DNA of 23,008 nucleotides from Priapulus caudatus (Eukaryota; Priapulida; Priapulimorpha; Priapulimorphida; Priapulidae). The stretch's first letter is position 1. Every line of letters starts with the position of its first letter. This document shows positions 11,501 through 20,500 of this stretch, piece by piece. The stretch is taken from assembly GCF_000485595.1 (NCBI RefSeq), contig NW_014577279.1, positions 357,808-380,815 on the forward strand, in the 5' to 3' direction. Position numbers and translations under genes: made by a program. The notes beneath the pieces are model-generated. The model worked only from the letters and a program-made list of their open reading frames with translations. It was not told the DNA's origin and made no database searches.

Positions 11501-14500
11501 CTTGTAAACCAAGCCAGTCCTAATTCGTAAATTTTGATTACGATACTTTAGCCGGACCGGGAGGGGGGGGTTGGAATTTCCATCACTGAATATCGTCATA
11601 GCAACTATGTGTTTCTGCTGCTGGAATGAGCTGCCTAGGCTGGGATGTTCACTCCTTTTCGATGTCTTGCAGGTTCCGCTCACCGATCCGGCCACCAGGG
11701 GGCACTCATCTGTCGCCGGTGTCGCCGTCGCGGCGAGCCGGTCACTCGTACTCGCTCGCATTGTTTCTGAACAAGGTCTGTCGCCTCGCTCATAGTCGTC
11801 TGCAGGCGATGTGCAAGTACCTCGACATACCCACGGACGTGGCAAGTACAGCTTGTGTACTACAGTAGAAGTCCACAAATCTGGACGCCAGAAATCTGGA
11901 CCACCCGAGAATCCGGACATTTCAAAAACTCTCAATTTTAACTGTTTAATAAACTAAAAATAAATAATTAATCTGTAGAAAATAAATTCCCCTTTCATTT
12001 GTTTACTGTATTTTTTTTTACAATGTTCATTTTTAAACATAATTTCAAGCATTACACACTCTTTTTGTATTGGAAAATTTTGGTGTAGACTGAAAATTCT
12101 GCTATACTAACAAGTTCTTTTTGAGGGCCGGACTCCCTTGTTCAAAAGTTCATTTCTAACCCGGTATACTGTGTGTGTACGTGCAAGTGTAAGTACTCGT
12201 GTTATGAGCGTAATGTAGCCGAAAACAGGATTTTCACTGATGTTTGTTTGATTTTTTGCTTGAATGATACTACATTTACTGTTGCACAGTATTCGTTCAA
12301 TGAATTTCCTCACCATTATACTAGATATGATCGTAGTTTTGTCCCTTTTGACTGCTGCACTCGCATTTGCCGAATGCCAACGTTTGCACGATGTTTCAGG
12401 TGCAGAAGATTTGGACATGTTTGGAACACGTGGTCACCCAGAAGTCAGACCTTCTTAGAGATCGACATCTAGATCAGGTGATGCAATGCTTACACACTTG
12501 TACTATACCAGAACCTAAATTACTTGATAACTTTTTCACCTGTGATTCTTCAGTGTGGTGTGGGGAATTTTGGGGCAGTTGTTGGTTGGTCTCACATCAG
12601 TGCGCGATGTCTTAGATTAGAAAGTCTCCATATTTCTAAGCAGGCATTGTCAGATCTGTGTGAACCGGCTATTCATTCTCTTAACCCTTATCCACTTTCC
12701 ATGTTGGAGGCTGGATGTAATGCCTATCGGTTGTGCATTTCTATCCGCGGACAGGAATCGTGGACTCACAGGGCAATTGAATGCTGGTAATGCTCATAGT
12801 AGTGTTGGTGGTGTCGCGGCTCTGATGCTCACACGGTTCGTTGTGTCATTTCAGATGATGATGTGCAGTGTGTACGCGATCTGTAAGGTTCTCTGTGAGC
12901 GGGAGGTGAAGTTCAAGACGATTGTATCCGCCTATGGGCGGATGCCCCACACCTCCCAAGGGGTGAGTATCACATACATTCATGCCATGAGTGCGAGGAT
13001 ATGAGTGAGAGAGGGACTGGGCGAACTTTAATGGTGAAAAAGATATAAGTGATGCAAAAGATGGTTGTGAATTCTTAACCCACAGAAAAATCGAGTGGGT
13101 GCTCTGCACAGCCAACTAAGCGTAGATTTGTATATACTTACATCGTTTGTGTTTTCGTGTAGGTTTACAGGAAAGTTGTTATTACGGGTTCTTCCACACA
13201 TTCGATCATCACCTTCTACAACACGATCTTCATGCAAGCGATGAAAAACCACATCCTCCAGTACTCCACCACACGAGGGCAGGTACGTGTTACGCAGATG
13301 TTACTTACTCTTTTATAATTGTTCTTTTGTGCTTAGGTCCTCTGTCACCGTGTTGCTTTGGTATCTATAACAGTCTTCCCCTAACAAAGCTACTAACTGT
13401 TATCCGTAAGGGTTTTATCTGCACATGGGCTCTTCTAAAATGGCTGCCATTTTTTGGAAATGGTAATAATAATTAATAATGCTGTTCAACAATTAAAATT
13501 TTACAGTATTACGTGCATGTGTATAACGAGGCCTTGTCTATAGGGTTTCTCTAAAGGCCCGCTTATGTCGGCCTTACGACCTAGTCGCCGACAAGATTTG
13601 AATATCGTACGTCAAAAACCGGCCAGATCGCCGATAAAAACATCAGCGACCAAACTCGACATGAGTTCTCTTGCGATCGAAAATACGGTCGCCGACTGCG
13701 ATCGCAGGAAATTCCAGGAATAGAACATGTTCTATTTCTATGCGGCTGTCGGCGACAAATCGTGAGTGGCAGCCAATCACCGCAGCGTGTCGAGTCACAT
13801 GATTATCAAAAGTCACGTCATTAATAAAATGGCAGCCTACACGCCACTCGTCAGCAGTTTACAAAGAGGGATTATTGCACAAACCCTTTCTCAAATATAT
13901 ATTAAGTTTTCCGTAATCACATGAAAAAAATTTCTGCACATGATTATAATGATGTTCAGAAAATTGAGGATAGATTTACGAAGTTACATGATGTTTACTG
14001 GTAAGCGCCATTTTGTTGTTTACGTACGTGACTCGTTTTATGTAGACTGGTCCCGGCGTCAAACTTGCTCTGTTTGTGCTAAAGAACTGCTTGTGCTAGT
14101 ACAAATACTGGGGCCGCGAACCCGTCTACGTTTCATGCAGGAACGCTACGATCTGATCGGCGATGTGCAGCGTAGTCACTTCAAGTCGACATGAGTGTTG
14201 CTACGCTGCTAATCGGCGATAAAGTAGTCGCCGATAGATAAATCGTAGGCCGACATAAGCGGGCCTTAAGCATAATAACAAGAGTTGACATTATAATGCG
14301 TTGCATGCATTTTAACTTAATCAGTACATCCATTGTATAGTATCTTTTTAATCCCTATATACCAACAGCTAAAGTACCCAAGGCCAAACTCCTAGTGAAA
14401 CTGTATCAAGATTTAGCTAGCTAGCCTTGCAATTGCGAACATTTCAGGTTTTAGGTACAGAACAACACTGCTGCATAAGCAAATACCTTCATGTTTCACT

Positions 14501-17500
14501 GATCAGAAATCTCAGCAGGAGTAAATCTAATAGGTCTCCCGTCTGAATGTGGACCATGTCATGCATAAGTATTCACTTAATTTGCCAAGCCTCACTTAAA
14601 CTCACATCTTCCTCTTCGCTTTCCACTTTACATTGTTTGGCATTGTTTCACTGATGAGCACAAGGACAGCATTTTGGAATGTTACAACATTTATATTCGG
14701 CCGTATGGCTGCTGGTTCGTTTATTCACGGAGTAATATACACGAATCTTATGTTCAATGCAAGAAAAGAAACTACTTTATAACAATTAAGATGTAATTAA
14801 ATAAAAAATGGTGAATAGTAGTTAATAGCGTTAAATATACTTTGAACCCCATTGCATTGATAATGATCATATTAATATTCATATTTAGCGTAATGTTAGT
14901 CTCACAGCAATCATCATCATCCTATGCCCTGCCTATACAAGACTGCTCGCAATGCAACAAACATATTCTTATTCAACTACTACAAAAAGCTACGAGAGTC
15001 GAGCAAATGATATAGCAAAACAAATCATTTCATATTTAGTACATATTACTCCAAAGGGACATTTCTCGGGACGAAATATGACATGAACTGTTGTCACTCG
15101 GCCCATTTCATTTGAAATACATCGCGCACACTCTGCTAAATGTTGAAAGTGCATGCTTTTGACACAGAGACTAGAAGGTCATGTCACGCACTCCGGCTAA
15201 CAACAATTTCAGTTTAATCAGCCCATTGTGTATTGGCCTAAGAAAGGATAACAGATCACGTAGGCCGACACACGATGCGCAGCAATATATATGTATATAT
15301 ATACATATACATATATTATATATATATATATACATACACGCGCATACATCTGCCTGCGTGTATAATCTACCCAATGCAGCTAATAATACATTTGTCAATG
15401 CAAAGAAGAAAAATATATCTCGCTACGTGTACGTGGTACATTTTTGCGCCTCCAATATACACAAACCTGAAGCAGCTCAGTGTTCGTTAGACATTTAAAG
15501 GCTTTAGTAGATACTGACTGAGCATTCGCATGAAAACATGGCTCCACCGCAGATGCCGGCGCCACCTATGTTGGCACCTGCGCTGCTACCATCCTATCTG
15601 TCGACCTCGTGTCCATCCGTCTGCCAACCACTGATGCAGTGATCGAGGGCACCTGAAGCGAGAGATGTTCACTTGTTTACGTGCGCGTACCAGGCATCTT
15701 GACAAGATCGTGAAGATTCGATCGAACGTAGTATGATTACTTTTTTTCCACGGGAGCTCTTTTTCAAGTCTGTGGGAAAAAATAGCTCTCGTCAAAAATT
15801 TTGCGGGAGCGATTTCGGATGTTTGAAGAGCGAATCGCTCATCGCTCCTGTGAATTTTTTACCCTGATCCCTACTAGCATTTATCCTGGAAACACACCAA
15901 GCGGGCGTTATCGTCTCAGTAAGACGTGCCGCTCTGTGCGTATTGATACGTACGACGTGTGAGCGTGTGATCGTATTACATACGTCGTCTACGTACCTGG
16001 GACACACCTGCACATGTCTGCATACCTGTACGTACCTGCACACATGGATGTGTTTGCATACCTGTATGGACCTGCACACCTGGACGTGTCTCCATACCTC
16101 GACGTGTGTGCATACCTGTACATACCTGCACACCTGGACGTAACGTGGACATACACCTGCACACGTACCTGCGCGTGCCGTCACGCCGGGTGCGGGGGCT
16201 ACCTCGCCCTCCCTTCCTGCGCCTCCTCTTCCTCCTCCTGCAGCTGCTGCATGGGGGCGAGTCGAGCCAACGCGGCGGCGGGCATGCGGTCGTAGTTGAC
16301 GAGTCGCTGACCGACGAGGTACTTGTCGTTCTTGATGTGCTCGTAGAGCCGCCGGAACTGTTTCGTCTGCACGCCGAGCAGCACGATGACGAACAGCGCG
16401 GCAGTGCACACCGGGTACACGCGCCGCGCGATCAGCCGCTGCAGCTCGTCGCCCGCGCCCAGCGCCGGCACGAGGCTGTGCGCGGCGACGTAAGGCAGCG
16501 CGAGCGCGAGGCCGAGGCACGCGACGACGGGCGCGCACACGCGGCGTACGACGTCGGCGAGCCGCACGTCGCGCAGGCCGTCGTTGTACGCCTGCTCGAG
16601 CCGCCGCTTCAGCCACCAGTTGGGGCCCATCATCGTCGCCGCGCAGATGATCTTCAGGTGCAGCACGCCGAGCGCCCAGTCCTGCCACGGAAAGTGGATC
16701 GGCGTCTGGTCGAGCGGGATGCGTATCGGCGTGATGACGACCTGCTCGACGAGGCAGCCGAGCAGCAGCGGCACGACGCCGAGCAGGATTGCCGTCAGCA
16801 CGAGCGACTTGACGACGAGCGCGGCGCGCTCGCGGACGCGCGCCGCGATGGCGGCGCGCCCGTGCGGCAGCCAACCGTAGAGCAGCGTGCTCGCGCGCGT
16901 CGCCACCCAGCACACGTAGAGGCCGCACGCCGTCGTGTAGAGCTCGTGGATCGCGCTCGATCCCATCCAGACGCGCATCAGCCGGCGGCCGATCCAGACG
17001 GGCGCCACCAGGCAGGCGACGCTGCCCAGCAGCAGCGTGAGGGAGACGAGAGCGAGGAGAGCGGCGATGCGCAGAGCGAACGCCGCGGGACGCCGGTACG
17101 GCTGGAAGCCCGTTGGTCCGCCGCCGAGCAGGATCGCGTGGTGCTCCGCGCCGAGACCGACGAGGCCCTCTGGCGGCGGCGCCGGCTGCACGTGCTGCAC
17201 GGGCTCGTTGCCGACGACGACGTCGTCTTCTCCGTCGGCGAGCGGGAGGTCGCCGAGGAGGTAGGAGCGGAGGTTGAGGACGCCGGCGACGCCGCCGCAC
17301 CACACCCGCACGAGGTTCTTGAGCCACTGCCGCGTGTGAGGCTGCTCTAGCAGCGCCGGTAGGATGACCTGCAACGAGCGAAAGAGAGATGGTGTGAAAA
17401 GTAGGAAAAAACAGGGAAATAGGATGGCCTGCACTGAACGAAAAAGTGATAAGAAAAATAGAGGGAGGAGTGGGGGGAAAATAGACCTTCAAAAAGGACC

Positions 17501-20500
17501 TTCAACGAACGAAATATGATGAGGAAAATTAAGGGAAATAAAAGGGTCAGTAATAATAATAATATCTATAATCTATGTGTGTGTGTGTATGAGGACAACC
17601 ACCTGTAGCAGCAGCAGCTCTAGCGACAGCTCGCTGACGGGCGTGTCGTTGGTCAGCACGACGTGGTAGGGCAGGAACGTAGGGAACAGCCTCTTAATCA
17701 GCTTCACCGGCATCCACATCATGACGAGCACGGTCGAGCCGAAGAGCACGAGCGAGGCGAGGAAGCGGCGTGCGTGCCGGTACGTCGGCAGGTGGATCAT
17801 CTCCTGTATCGGGTTGAAGTTTGGATCGTTGAAGTTTCGCAGGAACCAGAGCACGCCGGGCCGCAGCACCTCGCGCAGCAGCAGCACGAACGACGCAAAG
17901 TAGAAGACGTAGACCATGCCGACGAGCCAGTGTATGAACATGCTCGCGCTCGGCGCCGCGCGGAACCCGCTCAGCCGATCCTCGACCGTCGCGTCGAAGA
18001 GCGGCAGCGAGCACACGTCGAGCCACCAGCCGCAGACGAGCGGGAACAATCCGATCTCGACGACGACGAGCAGCGACACCTTGACGACGATGTAGCACAG
18101 CCCGACGACGCGCTCGGTGCGGAGGAGGCGCGTCGCCGCGGCGACGGTGTGCAGCGCGACGAGGCCGCCGGCGATGATCGCGTAGCCGGTGAGAGTCGTT
18201 AGCAGCCCGGCGAAGTGCGACGCGACGTAGTAGCCGTCGAGGTGCAGCCCGGCGATCGTGAACTGGCCGACGTGGTACGGGCAGAAGGCGAAGATGAGGA
18301 TGAAGAGTGTGTTGAGCGAGATCACCCAGAAGACGTGCTCGAGGAAGACGAGGGAGCCGTCGAGGCCGAGCAGCCGCTCCCACGTCAGCTCCTCCGCCGC
18401 GCGGTCCCACTCGATCGGATTCCAGTTGACGTCCTGCGCGTCGTCGCCGTCGCCCGCCGCCGCCCCGTCCGCGGCATCCTCGCCCGCCGGCGCCCCCTCG
18501 TGGGCGGCGGCGACGACGACCTCGTTCGCGGCGTCGTTGCCGTTCGGGTCGGCGGCCGGTTCGTCAGGCGGTTCGAGCCACTCGGGGGCGCCACCGTGCA
18601 GGATCTGCTCGCGCAGCCACACGAGGCTGATGAAGGCGCAGAGCGTGCACATGACGACGAAGCATCCCTGCGTGCAGTCGGCGAGCAGGTGCTCGGTGGA
18701 GAGCATGTCGAGCGGCAGCGTGAGCAGCGACGACACGGAGCCCGTGAAGAGGCAGCGGTAGATGCGGCACGCCGTCAGCGGCACGACGCCGAGCCACGCG
18801 AGCGCCACCAGCGTGAAGTGAAGCCAGTAGCGTATCGCCGTGCCGACGCTCGAGAACAGGCCGCTGATGATGTCGCGTATCGGCAGCCGGCCGGGCATGT
18901 CCGGCGCGTAGATGGGTGTGAAGAGGAAGCGGTGCTTGCACAGTTCGCAATACTCCTTCTTGCTGTACTTCAGCCACTGCATCAGGCACTCCTGGTGGAT
19001 GTACTTGATGCTGCCGGTGCAGATGCACGGGTAGAAGAGCGGCCGGTCAGGCGAGCTCTCCGACCGACACACCCGGCATATGTCCTGGTGACTGTCCTCC
19101 ATCGCGTGGCTGTGTGAACAAAACCACACTCAATTATTCCGCAACCTTAGCATGTGTGTACATATAAATATATATAAACATAATAGACGCGAGAGTCGTG
19201 GCAAGCGTGGCAAACATTTAAAACAAGAGAACAAATGCCATACGCCATTTGTAAATGTATTGTTTTGTTTTATGATCGGTAGATAATTAATGATTTTGAC
19301 GTGTTTTTCAAGAAAAACACATTTTAATCATTATTATAAAATATAATCAGTATATAATTGTAATTCGTAGTGTAAATGTGTTATTTTCAACTTAATATTA
19401 AAGTTACGAGAGGGTCTGGGCTCTTGTAATGTTATAGGTATATGTTATATTAAGAGGATATTTTCGAGGATTTTTCATTCTCGTAACGTTGCGATGTTTC
19501 TGTCAATGGTTACGAGTGGAAGTTGATGTTAAGACTAATTTTGTTTCTGACAACAGGCCCCAGGGCTATAGCTAGTCATGGGGTGTGACCTAGCTTGGGT
19601 AAAGCCAGGTAGTTAGCCCTTTACTTTTAGCCGAATGGCGCTGAGGGTTGTCATGTTGTACCCAAACTTGGAATCTGCATAATCTCGAGATTGTGCAGCG
19701 ATTGTGCTGCCCAAACTGCGGATTCCCTAGTTTGGCTGACCAATCTCAAGATTGGGCAAACTGAAAACAGTTGGTGTTTCAACAACCGCTCATAGCGAGT
19801 ATGTGGTGTGCGTGGTGCAAACTAGGAAGAGATTTATCTCATGAGTCATATTAAATCTTATCCAATTATTTATTATAACCATTTAATATTTATACAATGA
19901 AAGGTGCCAAATACATTGAGGAAAGAATGTATACGACCTTATAGTTATGATATAACATTTGAAATCCTAATAATCATATGTTTGTGCAAGCTCCGTTTAC
20001 CTCTGTTTGCCCAATCTCAAGATTGGTTGCCCAAACCCAAACTGCGGATGCGCTGAAATTCCAAGTTTGTGCACTACAGTCACAGCCAGTTTTTTGCGCC
20101 CTCAGTGGTTCTTTTACGTCCCCATTGGCCTTAGTATTACTGGAGACGGGACCGCCATTTTACGTGGTCATCTGAGCCACGGGAGATTCACAGTCTCCAA
20201 TGTTGAGAGCCAGGGCAGTGGCAGCTGTTTTACACCTTGAGAAAATTCACTCGTGAGTCGTGTGTGACTCGTTCGACTTTGTGAGTCAGTACGAATGAAA
20301 AGGTCATGTATGAATTGACCACATTATTCGATTAAATTGTTGACATGTACAGGTATAGTGACTGAATGTGAGGAAATACATATGACGTACCTTTTAGGAC
20401 TAGCAACTACGTTTTGGCTCTGACGTTAATGTCTAAACAAATCGAAGCTAGAATTTAGAAATGTCTGACAGTTTCTCAAATGTGCTGCCACCTAGTGTGC

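Noticed and set aside
11450-11935. 161-codon minus-strand frame
   Set aside because: It overlaps RB1 exon 14 on the other strand and runs into a repeat; no recognisable domain.
15792-17492. 566-codon minus-strand open frame and the 411-to-414-codon overlapping frames
   Set aside because: The 411-codon minus frame is the true MARCHF6 exon 2. The 566-codon minus frame and the plus-strand frames are Arg/Ala/Glu-rich shadows caused by the high third-position GC.
17663-19117. Long plus-strand and alternate minus-strand frames over MARCHF6 exon 1
   Set aside because: Their products are Arg/Ala/Asp/Glu-rich with no domain. They mirror the GC-rich codons of the real exon.
20007-20240. 77-codon plus-strand frame
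   Set aside because: It overlaps the right arm of the inverted-repeat element; the Cys spacing looks by chance like a zinc motif but no family fits.
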